Shown: positions 1 through 11,460 of the stretch, piece by piece
How the letters are laid out: each line of letters opens with the position of its first letter
Position numbering within the stretch: position 1 is the stretch's first letter
Source of the DNA: Oreohelix idahoensis
Taxonomy: Eukaryota; Mollusca; Gastropoda; Stylommatophora; Oreohelicidae
Direction: 5' to 3'
Length of the DNA stretch: 64,000 bases
NCBI GenBank assembly: GCA_024509875.1
Contig: JAMPIV010012447.1
Span: 420,501-484,500 of the forward strand
Notes under the pieces: model-generated
Told to the model about the DNA's origin: nothing
Seen by the model: only the letters and a program-made list of their open reading frames with translations
Databases searched by the model: none
Translations under genes and position numbers: made by a program

Positions 1-389
1 GATTGATAAAATGGTCGGTTGATATTGAGTGTTCTTATTTTTAACGGATTTACTGTGTACTACTTAACAGTAATGTGTTCAGTGGATGGTTTTTGGTACG
101 ATTTTGTAAATCTTAATTATGTACCATTTAAAAAAATAAGCATAATTTGATTACTTAATGTTTGATTGCTTTGAAACTTCAACATTTACTACGGACATGG
201 TCTACGTACAATACAGCATGACTTTTGTTAATTACTTTTGTTAATTAGTCTTAGCATTCTTTTTTCCCTTCTATTCGATTTGTCATTTTCGTTGTTTTTC
301 TTCATTTTTCTGTTTTTCTCTGTTCCTTCAAGATTTATAAACTCACATGAATATAAATGAAGAAAAACTTTTCGTGGTAACTTAGTTCG
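1..389. other. AT-rich sequence, nothing recognised
   Basis: I see no coding frame of note and no repeat shared with the rest of the window in this stretch. It is AT-rich with short homopolymer runs. Confidence 0.4.
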
Positions 390-560
390 TGTCATACTCA
401 GGTATTTTGTTAAAGGCGACTAACATGAAGTTATGCATGGGACTGGCAACCTCATCAGGTACACCAAATTGCTATAGTAACGACTGCTGCTACACGAATG
501 CTCTGATACAATAAATTGTAAAACGAAGCAGCTGCAGCGCTAGCTCTATGCATGATTAAA
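390..560. repeat. Dispersed repeat R1, copy 1
   Basis: This segment shares a recognisable string of motifs with 1350-1570 and 13970-14140: 'GGCGACTAA.ATGA.GTT', 'CTGGCAAC', then 'ACTGCTG'. The copies are clearly diverged and have no coding capacity. Length and spacing suit a short interspersed element, but I found no tRNA-like promoter boxes, so the class is unknown. Confidence 0.45.
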
Positions 561-667
561 GGCAAATGAGATTATGAAGTTGATGATGATTTGAAATAGT
601 TCTTATTTTGTTCTCTAGATCAGTGTTAAAGGTTAACAAGGTTAACCTGTTAAAGGTCCCGCTCCGG

Positions 668-887
668 TTTACAACATCTTAAGAAGCCTCGCAACCCTTT
701 ACAACATCTTAAGAAGCCTAGCAACCCTTTACAGTTTACAGCTTCTTAAGAAGCCTAGCAACCATTTACAACATCTTAAGAAGCCTTGCACCCCTTTACA
801 GCATCTTAAGAAGCCTCGCACCCCTTTAAAGAATCTTAAGAAGCCTCGCAACCCTTTACAACATCTCAAGATGCCTCACACTCCTTT
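668..887. repeat. 30-bp minisatellite, about 7 copies
   Basis: The motif CTTAAGAAGCCT recurs at 678, 708, 745, 775, 805 and 835, with a diverged copy at 865. The period is 30 bp with one 37-bp step. Units read roughly ACAACATCTTAAGAAGCCTC followed by GCAACCCTTT. Confidence 0.9.
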
Positions 888-1057
888 ATCTTCTAGCTCG
901 CACTACATTCCAGAAATGAGAACATGTTCTATACAGAGTTAGACTAAGATTCGGTATCTAATTCACGTTGTCAATGTTCTATTTTGTACAAATACATTTG
1001 AGCTCTGTGTATTATATATTGTTTATGATGATTCGCGTTCTAAAATATCTAGCAAAT

Positions 1058-1134
1058 CTCGCACCTCTGGAAGGTGAGTCTCGCACCTCAGGAAGGTGAG
1101 TCTCGCACCTCTGGAAGGTGAGTCTCGCACCCCA
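1058..1134. repeat. 22-bp minisatellite, 3 copies plus a partial
   Basis: CTCGCACCT repeats at 1058, 1080 and 1102 and is partly present at 1124, an exact 22-bp period. It lies close to the 30-bp array and shares its CTCGCACC-type wording, so the two arrays may share ancestry. Confidence 0.9.
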
Positions 1135-1209
1135 AGAGGATCCTTGCACCCTTGGTTAAGAATCACTGTTCTAAATAAAGCTGTCATATTTTCTAGTACA
1201 TCAGCAAAT

Positions 1210-1235
1210 GGGGGGGGGGGGGGGGGGGGGGGGGG
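1210..1235. repeat. Poly-G tract of 26 bases
   Basis: Twenty-six consecutive G follow CAAAT. A run of this length can form G-quadruplexes and is often mis-sized in assemblies. The glycine-rich frame it creates is not a gene. Confidence 0.95.
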
Positions 1236-1349
1236 AAATGAAGTTACTTACGAAAAACATGCCTCAGTGTTGATAAATTACTGTCAACTGAAAATTTTCC
1301 CCCTGGAGTTCCCGGGGATATCAGAAAAATCAAAGAAATAACAAGACTA

Positions 1350-1570
1350 CACCCTCAGGCATGTCGTACATGGCGACTAATATGAGGTTGTGCGTGGAGG
1401 CTGGCAACTTTATCATGTAAAACAAATAGCCACAGAAACCACTGCTGTAAGATCATGTTAATGTCCAGTGCAAGTTTCTTGTAAGTGGGGGTCCAGCTAC
1501 AGTGGTGAATGCATTCTCCATAAGAAGCGCAAAGGAAAATAATGATGATGATGATGTTGTTGATAATGAT
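1350..1570. repeat. Dispersed repeat R1, copy 2
   Basis: Related to 390-560 and 13970-14140. It holds GGCGACTAATATGAGGTTG, CTGGCAAC and CCACAGAAACCACTGCTG, then a stretch also seen in copy 3 (CTCCATAAGAAGCGCA here against CTCCGTGAAGGGCGCA there). It ends in a short GAT-rich run. No open frame. Confidence 0.5.
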
Positions 1571-1689
1571 GATTGTGACAGATGAAAGTGAAGGTACCCT
1601 TTAATCTCACCGGCGCCCCTCATTTTGTTGAAATCAAAATCGCCAACGTGGGTTCCACGTGTTTCCTTCATTAGCATGTCCAGGTGAGC

Positions 1690-2208
1690 GCGCTATAAGC
1701 CATGTCATTCGCCCTCTGTCTTAATTTTAATTTAGCCACGCCTACGGTCTTCTCTCACGAGCCATTATAATTAGCAATCTCGGAACCTCTTACTGTCATT
1801 CCTTCAAAGAGGCGGGCCAGAGGCGGCACCGGCGGTCATGTTATCGACGTCTTTTGTAGTCACTAAGAGTGAGCAGAGTTCTGTAACACCTCTGATTAAC
1901 ACCAGAACGAGAACCGTCTACGCGGGGAAGAAATCTCTGCAGGAACGCCTAAGCCTGGCGGCGAAGTTGTGAATAATAGCTTTGATTCACGGTTCCATCG
2001 CAAAAGTTCCCGAGAATCAGGAGAGATGAGAAATCTCACATGTAGCTAATGATTTTCATCCATTTAATATATATAGAAATCTTTTAAAATTCAGTTATCA
2101 GTCATTCATTCGACTTCCGACACCTGAAGCGAACAGACGCATTTTTGCTAAACTCGAAATACACAAGCCTGGTACGTCGTTTTTAGGATGAGACACAGTG
2201 GAAACACT
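1690..2208. repeat. Dispersed repeat R2, probable fragment of its 5' part
   Basis: It resembles the start of the long repeats at 17998 and 32560: all share 'TTAGCCACGCCTA' or 'AACCACGCCTA' near their start, and this copy and the 32.6-kb copy also share CATGTCATTCGC. The remainder is diverged and noncoding, so the assignment to R2 is tentative. Confidence 0.35.
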
Positions 2209-3400
2209 CATCTAACTACTCAAGTTTTCAGATAAGTTGTAAAATTTTTTTATCTATCTTCAGTATTAGTTTGTTACAGTTAATTTTAGGTAATTGGTAG
2301 CTAGAAGTGTTAATATAACTTAGAAATTCTATTAAATACGCTTGATAGACTTAATAAATATAAGTGGCGATTCCTTTTTAGTTAAATCTAAGTATTAGCT
2401 TATATCAAGTAATTGGTGACTAGTTAAGTATCGCTTGGAATTTTAATATAACCCAAAAATTTACGGCAAAAGAAATTAAAAATAATAGAAATTAAATAGT
2501 TCCAAGCGCCACGTGGCAATCGCTTGTGCGAGATCAAGGCAGCCATCTTGGTAGACATAATTTAAGTGGTGATTTCCTTAGATTATTGCAGTTAATATTA
2601 AGTATTAGGGGACTATTTAACTATTGCTATAAATATTTGTATAATTTAGAAATTGTAGTGAAGGAAATAAAATAAAATAAACCAAAAACCATAGATTACA
2701 AAAAATAATATTCAACCATCAAAATATAGTTTAAGTTTAACAAATATATTAAAGTTAGATTGTCGCATTTTATATTAAGTGTTAGGGGACTATTTAACCA
2801 GTGCTTAAAATTTAGGATTTGTGGGAAACAATAAATAAATAAATAAACCAAAAACCAAATTCATCAAACTACTCAAGTTTTCAGATAAGTTATTACATTT
2901 CCATCTATTTTTAGTATTAGCTTATTGCTGTTAGATTTAGGTGACTAGGTAGCCTAATTGATAGCTAGAAATAGTATTATAACTTAGGAAGTCTATTAAA
3001 CACGCTTGATAGACATATTAAAAATAAGTGGAGTCTTCTTTTTAGTTTGATTTAAGTATTAGCTTATTATATTTAATATCAAGTAATTGGTGACGAGTTA
3101 AGTACCGCTTGCATTATTTATATAATTCAGGAAATTTACGGCCAAAAAATATAATAATAAATAAATAACATTAAAAAATAATAGAAATTAAGTAGATCCA
3201 AGCGCCAGTGTGAGATCTGGCATCCATCTTGATAGACATAATTTAAGTGGTGATTTCCTTTATAGTTTGAAGTAAGTACTAGATCATTGCAGTTAATATT
3301 AAGTATAAGGGGACTATTTAACTATTGCTATAAATATTTGAATAATCTAGGAATTGTAGTGAGGAAAAATAAAACCCAAAGATTATTAATAATAATATTC
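2209..3400. repeat. 653-bp tandem duplication
   Basis: Two diverged head-to-tail units begin at 2209 (CATCTAACTACTCAAG) and 2862 (CATCAAACTACTCAAG). They keep the same order of landmarks: AAGTTTTCAGATAAGTT, ACGCTTGATAGAC, AAGTATTAGCTTAT, AATTGGTGAC, TCCAAGCGCC and GGGGACTATTTAAC. Small internal repeats, such as TTAGGGGACTATTTAAC near 2607 and 2785, suggest older layers of duplication. No coding potential is visible. Confidence 0.85.
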
Positions 3401-3421
3401 AGACAAACATAAAGGATATTA

Positions 3422-3468
3422 ATTTACTGTTTACAGGCCTCGGGTTTCCCTTCCTTATGTGTTATAAA
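3422..3468. repeat. 47-bp direct repeat, first copy
   Basis: Begins ATTTACTGTTTACAGGCC and ends GTTATAAA. An identical 47-bp copy lies 260 bp downstream at 3682-3728. About 200 bp of unrelated DNA separates them. Confidence 0.85.
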
Positions 3469-3681
3469 AGTTTATACAATACCAAACCTACCCTCTGTCC
3501 TGTTCTTACTGTTCTAAGTCTACTATCATTTACTGGACACAGTATTAAGGTCTTTGTCTTGTGTTGACTGGCCTATACTGTATAATAGAGGAGCAACAGA
3601 AGTGATTGCGTCATTGATAGGCTGAACTGCCCAATGTCAACTTCCGGAGTTATGTCTTGCGGTTCGCACTAATGACCTGCC

Positions 3682-3728
3682 ATTTACTGTTTACAGGCCT
3701 CGGGTTTCCCTTCCTTATGTGTTATAAA
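3682..3728. repeat. 47-bp direct repeat, second copy
   Basis: Matches 3422-3468 base for base, and the similarity continues weakly into TTTATACA. It lies just upstream of the LINE and mariner junctions. It may mark a local duplication older than those insertions. Confidence 0.85.
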
Positions 3729-3771
3729 TGTTTATACAAAAATGATCCAACTGGCCCACAACATCAAAATA

Positions 3772-5091
3772 CAAGGTGCTTGACATAAGTCTTGGGCCTG
3801 ACCATGAAGGATTTACAGGAGGAAGATGAAACTTGGCACATTTAAAGTTAATCATATTTGCACTGAATGTGTGAAGTACGCGTTTGTTTCTACAATGGGT
3901 TTTCCCGCTACGGTGCACGGCGCAATGTACCCTATTGACCGGATCTGCTGCTCCAAAGATTTGACAAAACAATGGAAAAGAAGGAGGCCAGAGGTGTGAT
4001 ACAATTTCTGATGTTTCAGGGAAAAACACCTACATAAATACACAGGGAGATGGAACCAGTGTTTCGTGATTCTTGTCCTTCATATACTTCGGTAAAAAAC
4101 TGGTGTCAACAGTTTAAGTGCGGCCGCTCAAATGTTGCTGATCTGCCAAGATCTGATAGACCAGCCTCAGAGAGTGCAACGATGAAAATTCAACAAGAGT
4201 GAAGAAAATCATTGACCAGGATCGAAAAATGACAATTGTGGAGATAGCTAGTAGAGTAAAACTAAATGAAAGAACAGTTTATAGAATTTTACACAACAGA
4301 CTGAACATGAGAAAAGTGTGTGCACGCTGGGTTCCGCGACTGTTGACACGTGAACAGAAGCAAACGAGGGTAAATTGCTGCCAACAGTTGCTCAAAAAGT
4401 GTCAGTCAAAAAATTTTTTGGAGACCATGGTGACAGTAGATGAGACTTGGGTACACCATTATGACCCCGAATCCAAAATTGCCAGCATGCAATGGAAAAC
4501 CCCGGGCTCCCCAACACCTGTCAAGCCGAGAGCGCAGAAATCTGCAGGAAAAGTGATGCTGACTGTTTTTTGGGACGACAAAGTGTCCTTTTGAAAGATT
4601 ATCTGCCTCGTGGCAACACAGTTAATGGACAGTACTATGCAGATCTTCTCACCAAACTAAGGAAGGTTGTGACCAGGAAACGAGGGATAGGGCGCACGCA
4701 AAATCTTCCTTTGCTTCAAGACAACGCGCCCTCTCACAAAGCACGGCTTGTGCAGCTAGCAGCCAACGATTTGAATATTGAAATTCCTCCACACCCACCA
4801 TATTCTCCAGATTTGGCTCCATCAGACTTTTTTCTATTCCCAAATCTTAAAAAACAGCTAAAAGGAAATCATTTTGACAGCGATGAAGAGGTTATACTGG
4901 CATGTGGTGACTGGTTTAGTTGAAAAATAGGGTGTTCTAGTCCCAAGGTCTTTTCAAGGTCAAGCAGAGATGGCAGAAGTGTGTCAATTCAGACGGTGGC
5001 TATACTGAAAAGGAATAAACACTATACAAAATTTCAGCTCTCTGTGACATGTCCTTCATGGTCAGGCCCAAGACTTATGTCAATCCCCTTG
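3772..5091 (+). mobile_element. mariner-type DNA transposon with intact terminal repeats
   Basis: The terminal inverted repeats are 40 bp (3772-3811 and the reverse complement of 5052-5091) with two mismatches. A TA dinucleotide flanks each end (3770-3771 and 5092-5093), the target duplication expected of Tc1/mariner transposition. The 1,320-bp length is normal for mariner. The element sits inside ORF1 of an I-like LINE, whose frame resumes directly after the right TA. Its transposase is broken, so it could move only with enzyme supplied by another copy. Confidence 0.93.
3972..4923 (+). pseudogene. mariner transposase, D,D34D, broken
   Basis: The transposase would bind the terminal repeats and cut and paste the element at TA. 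The frame opens at ATG 3972 but meets a TAA at 4035. The helix-turn-helix region follows (WCQQFKCGRSNVADLPRS), then a frameshift near 4195. The second segment carries the first catalytic aspartate in TVDETWVHHYD. Another frameshift near 4575 leads to the third segment, with the second aspartate in LLQDNAPSH and the third in PYSPDLAPSDFF. The last two aspartates are 34 residues apart, the mariner signature. All three catalytic residues survive, but one stop and two frameshifts prevent a full-length enzyme. Confidence 0.92.
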
Positions 5092-5093
5092 TA

Positions 5094-6131
5094 CAAATAG
5101 AAATTTCAAAAGAAACCAGAAAATGTCTTGTTAAAGTTATAAACCCAACCCTGTCAGTTGAAGAAGTGTCAAAGAACCTATCCAAGCAGAACCCAGATTT
5201 AATCCTGGTACACCTAGAGCGAATAACTGTGAAAGGGAGTATAGTAACCCCAGTGATGGTAATAACAACCGAAGGGAGGGAACCCGCCAAGACAGTACTA
5301 TTTGGGAAAGTAAAAAAAAACACAGAAGCCTTCATTCCCCCAGTTTTGCAGTGCTCCAACTGCATGAAGTTTGGCCATGGCCGACAAAATTGCAGGGGTA
5401 AGGCAGTTTGTAGGTTTTGTGCTGGGCCACACCCTTTTACGCAGTGTGAAAAGGCTAAGTCAGATACTGACTGTAAAAAGGGCAACGAAAACAGAAAATT
5501 CATTAACTGCAAAGGGAACCACAGCGCCAGATTCCATGGCTGCCCAGTTTATCAACAGACCAAAATAGCACTGAAGGAATCTATAACAACCATAACCCCT
5601 TTCAAAACAGTAATTAAAGAAATAAAAGAAAACACCAAAAACACAAACAGTAAAGTTGCAGAAGAAATCAAGTCTGTAAAAGAAGAAATTAATACTATTA
5701 AAACGCATCTGTCAAAAGAAAAAGACCAGAAAGTAACTAGCAAAACAAAAGAAAACAGTCAGCCAGAAAGTTCAGCTACAACATTGGAAAATGTGAATGC
5801 GCTGAAAAGTGCAGAGGCATTGCTTTAAGAAGTGAAAGCCATATAGCACCAAATTGCCCAATATGTAGCTAAACTGACTGTTCTGAAAGAAGAAAATGAA
5901 ATAATACTAGTCAAACTGTCTGAACTAAAAGAGGAAAATGATATAATACTAACAAGAATAGAAAGTGAAAGACAGGAGATTAACCTAGGGAGAGAAGCGA
6001 ATGTAGTATCGGATGAAAATAGGAAAGTGGTCAAAAAGAACATAATACAACAGGAAAACAAAAGCAACCTCGAAGAAACTATCAAAGAACAAGTTGAGGT
6101 ACTTTTACCATACTTAGTGGAAAAAAATTAA
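5094..6131 (+). pseudogene. LINE ORF1, gag-like zinc-knuckle RNA-binding protein
   Basis: ORF1 proteins of this group coat the element RNA in the cytoplasm. The frame is open from within the mariner right repeat to a TAA at 5826, with a second stop at 5841. The same frame then continues to the natural-looking stop at 6129. Two knuckles are visible: CSNCMKFGHGRQNC (CX2CX4HX4C) and a degenerate CRFCAGPHPFTQC. A third, more decayed Cys/His cluster ends at GCPVYQ. The C-terminal third is Lys/Glu-rich with strong coiled-coil character, as expected for multimerisation. The N-terminus is cut off by the mariner, and the apparent start codon inside the inverted repeat is fortuitous. Confidence 0.82.
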
Positions 6132-6255
6132 GTACAAAATGACAAGTCTGAATGAGGAATTTCTTGAGAACATGGTTGATAATGGGCCCACGAGTACAGA
6201 AAATACAGAATAATAGCAAATTTGATAGTTTAACCAAAAATAAAAGGGATACTAG

Positions 6256-9200
6256 ATGATGTTAAAGTTCAACTTAAAAGGATTTAGAATTATACAGTGG
6301 AATTGTAGGGGTATCAAAAAGAATTTTGCTCCCCTACTAGCAGAGACAGCAGGAACTAACACTATATATGCTCTTCAAGAGACACATTTAAACCCAAATA
6401 GTAGATATAGTTGTAAGGGCTGTAAGATACTTAGGCACGATAGGAAAGAAGGTAGAGGAGGGGGTGTTGCAGTCTTAGTTAACGAAACATTTAAAATTAT
6501 AGACTGTGAAGTATTTGATACAACCAACATAGAAGGTATCCAGGTTACTATAGCAGCTGAACCAAACAATCTAACAATCTTAAATGTATATGCTAAAGAT
6601 GGCACAATTAAAGATGAAGAAATACTAGCCATAAGCACCAGACTAGGCCCCAAAACAGTCATAGTAGGCGATTTTAATTCCCTTCATTATGCTTGGGGTG
6701 GACAACATGCAGACAATGCAGGAAAACGCCTACTGGACTTTATAGAACACAATGACCTGCTAATACTAAATGATGGAACTGCAACTAGAATTAATCCACA
6801 AGCTAACAGGGCAGACTCAGCAATAGACATAAGTATAGCAACTAACAACCTAGCGAATGCAAATTGGGAAGTGTTACAAGACACAAACTCAGATCTGCCC
6901 ATTGTAATAACCATGCATGAAAACGTCATTCCAAACCCAGAACCAGAGAAACCGACTTTCAACTATAAAAAAGCAAACTGGGAAGCCCTCCAATCAGAGC
7001 TGGGGGTGATGGAATATAAAGACATGGAATCAGATGATACTGACTTGTGGGCGGAAACACTGACCAATGAAATTCTTAAAAAAGTAATACAATAGATACC
7101 AAATAAAAATATGCCACAGCACCTAAAACCAATAAATAACATTAATAAGATAAGAAAAACTCAGTGGAAGAAAGAACCAGTTGCCTGGTGGAATAAAAGC
7201 TGTGCAGAAATTCATGAGAGAAGAAAAAGGGCCTTACAAAAATACAGAAATAACAGAACAGAAGAAAACTATGATGAGTATAAACGTATTAGGAATGAAT
7301 CTAAGAGAATAATATTTAAAGCCAAAGAAACTAACTGGAAGGAGTTTTGTCAGTCACTTAAACCCAGCACTCAAATTAAAGAAGTATGGAAAAAGCTTAA
7401 AGCAATCAAAGGGAACAATAAGAGAACAATAATGCCAACAATCAAACTACCAAAGAGAGCAGAAACAGATAAAGAAAAAGCTAATGCCCTTGCTGAGTAT
7501 TTCTATAAAGTCAGTGCAAAAAGTAGTATTGGACAGGAAGAAAATGAGAGATACAGTTTTCAAAGGAACTACCAAACCAGATAGATGAAACAAACTATTT
7601 AGATGCTGATATAACAGAGGAAGAAGTAACTAGTGCAATAAAAGAGAAATCTGATACTGCCTCAGGGCATGATATACTTAGTTATGAAATCCTAAAGAAA
7701 GTACCCAAAAAAACTATAAACATAATAACTTCCCTTTATAACAAAATGTGGAGCTTAGGAAAGATACCAAAAGCATGGAAAGTAGCTATGATAGTACCCA
7801 TCCTAAAACCCAATAAGGAAGCCCATGATGTAAGTTCATATAGGCCCATCTCCTTAACATCACAACTAGGTAAAATAATGGAAAATGTTGTTAACAAAAG
7901 AGGTAAATTCTACCTGGAAAAAATCAGTTATATAGCCAAAACCAGTCAGGGTTTAGAGCAGACAGAAGTACAGTAGACCACCTTGTAAGATTAGAACACG
8001 ATGTAAAGCTAGGGTTCAAGAGAAAAGAGAAAACAATGGCAGTCTTTCTAGATGTCGCAAGAGCATATGATGAATGCTGGAGAGATGGAGCTCTTTACAA
8101 AATGAAAAAGATAGGCATTACTGGTAAAATCTATAGGTATCTAGAAAACTTTTTACAGGACAGGTATTTTGCTGTACAGGTGAACAACGATAAGTCAGAA
8201 ATATATGAACAACAGAATGGAAATCCTCAGGGATCAGTGATTTCACCTTCAGTTTTCACTATAGCTGTAAATGATTTAGCAGATGAATTTAATGACATTA
8301 AGAATGCAGTATCACAATTTGCAGATGACTGTGCCATTTGGCGATCTGGAAAAAACATGGACCATGTTTACCAAAAACTTCAAAAACAAATAGACAAAGT
8401 TTCAGAGTGGATGAAAAGTTGGGGCTTCCAAATTAATGTAAACAAAACAGTAGGTATGATATTCAGCAAAGAAATTTAAAAAAAAAAACTACAAAATCAA
8501 TATAACCATTAAAGGGCAGAAAATATGTACCTCCTCAACAACAAGATATCTGTGCATAACTTTAGATAAACAACTAAATTGGAATAAACATATAGACAAT
8601 TTAGTAGAAAGCTGTAGGGGGCCCCTAAATATATTAAGGATAGTGAAAGGAAATGTATGGGAGGCCAGCAATAAAATAATGCTTATGTTCTACAAGTCTT
8701 TCATCAGGGGGAAACTGGATTATGCCAGCATAGTCTATGACTCAGCTGCAGCTTCTAACAAAGCAAAACTAGACAAAATTCAAAATGCAGCCATGAGAAC
8801 CATTACAGGTGCATTTATATCGACACCAGTAGAAGCACTGGAAGTAGCTCTTGGCATGCCGTCCCTTGGTCTAAGACGGAAAGAACTAAGATTAAATTAT
8901 TGGAGTAAAGTAGCACAACAAGTGACCCACCCAGCACATAAAGCTTTTGTCAAAAACCAACCAAGTGTATGGGCCGTCCCCTTAAATAAAGATAGATATC
9001 CAACAGGGTGGAGAACTATAGAAGATCTAACGCAGTTCAAAGAACTGTCAAACACAATTGAAAATGGTAATAAATATAGAAGCAAAATACCACCCTGGGA
9101 ACTAAAAACATCAATCATAGACTACTCACTTATTGAAAAGATCAAACAAAACATAGAAGATAAGGAAGCCAAAATCATGAGTAGAAAGTTCGTAGATCAA

Positions 9201-10018
9201 CTAACAAAACAAAGTCTGGCTGTCTACACTGATGGATCCAAGGGTGATAGTGGGCAACTAGGTGCAGGAGTTGTAATACCGTAGTGGGGAATTAAAAAGA
9301 GCTACAGTGTAACTGAAGGGGCTTCGATTTTTACCGCAGAGATGGTAGCAATTCTAAAAAGCTTAGAAATAATAGAAGAAAGCCCACCAGAAGAGGTTAC
9401 GATATTCACAGACTCACTATCATTACTACAAGCGCTAGAACACCCAGGTAAATGTAGCCGGCCAGACATAAAGGAAGAAATTCTAGCAATTAATACATCA
9501 CTAGGGAACAGAGGATGTAGTGTGAGGCTAGTGTGGGTTCCAGCACACATTGGTATAGCTGGTAACGAGTTGGCAGACCAGAATGCCAAGAATGGAAGAA
9601 TAAGTAAAAACAATATAAGAGCAGGACTGGGAAGGTCGGAGATCAAGAGCCAAGTGAAGCTAACTATAAACGAGGAATGGAAGACAACATGGAAGAACAG
9701 TAGAAAAGGCAGACACGCGTTCAAACTGCTGAAAGAACCAACAAGGACGTGACAGGTCAGAGAAGAATTAAAGATACCATCAAATAGAAAACTGTGGCGT
9801 CTCCGTCTCGGTGCAGCATACTTTATGATAGAGGAACCACACTGCCAAGAATGTCAGGAAGAGAATGACATAGACCACTTCCTGATCCACTGTAAAAAGA
9901 ACAAAGGCTAGAATTAAAAAATTACTATAGAAGTCACAATATAGGCATGAAAGGTGATAAGGTTTTAAGTATAGATGCCCCAGGAGATGCCCAATCAATA
10001 CTTAAAAGATATACATAA
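6256..10018 (+). pseudogene. LINE ORF2: endonuclease, reverse transcriptase, RNase H
   Basis: ORF2 would nick target DNA and copy the element RNA into the chromosome. The endonuclease starts at ATG 6256 (IIQWNCRGI, LQETHL, IVGDFNS). Its C-terminal catalytic Ser-Asp-His reads SDLPI, so the histidine is missing. A stop follows at 7093. The RT lies in several frames: RPISLTSQLGK near 7840, SVISPSVF near 8240, and the catalytic FADD in QFADDCAIW near 8320. Frameshifts fall near 7560, 7905 and 8478. RNase H begins with YTDGSKGDSG at about 9225, passes a stop at 9282, and continues with AEMVAILKSLE and FTDSLSLLQAL. A terminal CX2CX7HX4C motif lies near 9845-9890, and the frame ends at TAA 10016 after further damage. 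Confidence 0.85.
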
Positions 10019-10124
10019 AACAAAGAAAAACATATCAGGTTAGTACTTCAGAAAAGACAGTCAACCAAATAGAAATTAAGCAACAAAAAGTAACAAATCA
10101 TTAAAAAAAAATAAAACCAGCAAA

Positions 10125-10181
10125 AATTAGCTTACTTACTTAGTCGTTCCCCTTCTACCGTGAGGTGTAGAGGTAATTAGC
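10125..10181 (-). mobile_element. Tiny 3'-end RTE fragment with target duplication
   Basis: About 43 bp (10132-10174) reads as the antisense 3' terminus of the RTE-like family seen at 15388 and 27807: short (CTTA)n repeats followed by GTCGTTCCCCTTCTACCGTG. It is flanked by the 7-bp direct repeat AATTAGC (10125-10131 and 10175-10181). This looks like a real but extremely 5'-truncated insertion. Confidence 0.8.
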
Positions 10182-10739
10182 AAACCCATTAACTACTCAC
10201 AGGACAAGGAAAGGCAAAGAGATTTTAAAAAACACTAACACAAATTAAAACCAAGTGCAAAGGACAATAGTTATCTGTATACAATACAAAAACTGAAAAT
10301 AAAATGACAGTAATGAGTAACATTCTGTTGTTTTTTACACATTCACTACGACCAAGATAGTCACAGCCACTGGAGGCTAGACCACTCCGAGAAAAACTAT
10401 ATTAACTTTTAAATTTCCAGGACAGTGCCACCACCTAGAAAAAACTTATCCCAAACCAATACCTGCAGTACGAAGAGGAATACCCAGGAAAAAATTATCA
10501 ACGCACCAATTCAGCGACTCTCCGAAAAAAAATAGCAGTTGCCTAAACGGAGAGTCTCGGGCTGAACTGGACAAATAATTAGGACTCATAATAGTCTTAA
10601 ATACAATGTGTATGATAAATTCCATGAAATGTATGCAGCGTCGGCAGAGGGGTAAGCATAACTGAAGTGAGCTCACTGTATGTGTGTAGAGAGTGAAACA
10701 GAACGAAAGAATTTATTTCTTAAGTTACTACTAATATAA
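10182..10739. other. Noncoding, nothing recognised
   Basis: AT-rich sequence after the LINE. It could be remaining LINE 3' flank or host DNA. I see no open frame with domain features. Confidence 0.35.
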
Positions 10740-11030
10740 CATCTTCTTTTATTTATCTCTCACTAATCTGAATGCCCACGGGATAGTTAAATCAAGAACT
10801 TATTCTTTACCCGTCCTGACTGCCCCTACTCCCATTGTTAATTATTTGATCTTTTGGGTATATTACCTCGGGTGGGATCTTTCTTTATTTTCCTGTACAA
10901 GAGGGAAGGCCTATATTTTCATTTCTCTGATGTAACTAAAAAATGTATTAATGTAATGCTTGTCTTGATGTTGTGATACTTTAGCGAAAATAAATTTAAT
11001 AAACCTTACTCTATAGTGTCGGTCAAACCC

Positions 11031-11127
<97 letters not shown>

Positions 11128-11460
11128 TATTCATAGTTTGTTTTCACGTCTGTACGTAGTAGTCATATGTCACATAATTCTGTGTACTTAAGTGTTGTGT
11201 ACCTTGTATGTTGTACAAGGAGAGTAAGGGCGTCTGAAAGTTAAAAAAGAGTCGTAAGATAGGCTGCATTAGAGCAATTATTCAATCCAAGACTGCCTTT
11301 TTCTCTCTACACTATCACCTTTTCCCTACACGTTTACCCCTCCTCGTGAAACAATACTATTTCTACCACCTTCCTTTCACATAGCTGTCACTATCACCTC
11401 TGCTTCAGCGGGACCATAAATATCTCAGTCCTATCTTCTCACCATCTACGACAATGATGA
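10740..11460. repeat. Dispersed repeat R2, 3' part
   Basis: The region after the TA array (about 11250-11460) parallels 20530-20705: GATAGGCTG.ATTAGA, TCTCTAC.CTATCACCT-like wording, CGGGACCATAA and CTACGAC or TTACGAC near the end. The part before the array is more weakly similar to 20090-20340 and 34440-34590 (CTTTTGGG, GTGGGATCTTT, CCCTACTCCCATT). Noncoding and diverged. Confidence 0.5.
11034..11119. repeat. (TA)n microsatellite
   Basis: An uninterrupted AT dinucleotide run of about 86 bp inside an R2 copy. Other R2 copies also carry long TA arrays (20417-20501 and 34598-34705). Confidence 0.97.

Larger units (their letters stand above)
3735..10124 (+). mobile_element. I-like LINE, 5'-truncated, interrupted by mariner
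   Basis: A non-LTR retrotransposon with a gag-like ORF1 (zinc knuckles) and an ORF2 with APE-type endonuclease, reverse transcriptase, RNase H and a terminal CCHC motif. This set fits the I/Jockey superfamily, and RNase H favours the I group. ORF1 begins abruptly, and the mariner splits it at 3771/5092, so the 5' end is incomplete. The 3' noncoding region is A-rich up to about 10124, where a small RTE fragment is inserted. Multiple stops and frameshifts show it is inactive. Confidence 0.8.

Noticed and set aside
1096..1341. 81-codon frame with a glycine run
   Set aside because: The glycines come from the poly-G tract, and the rest has no features.
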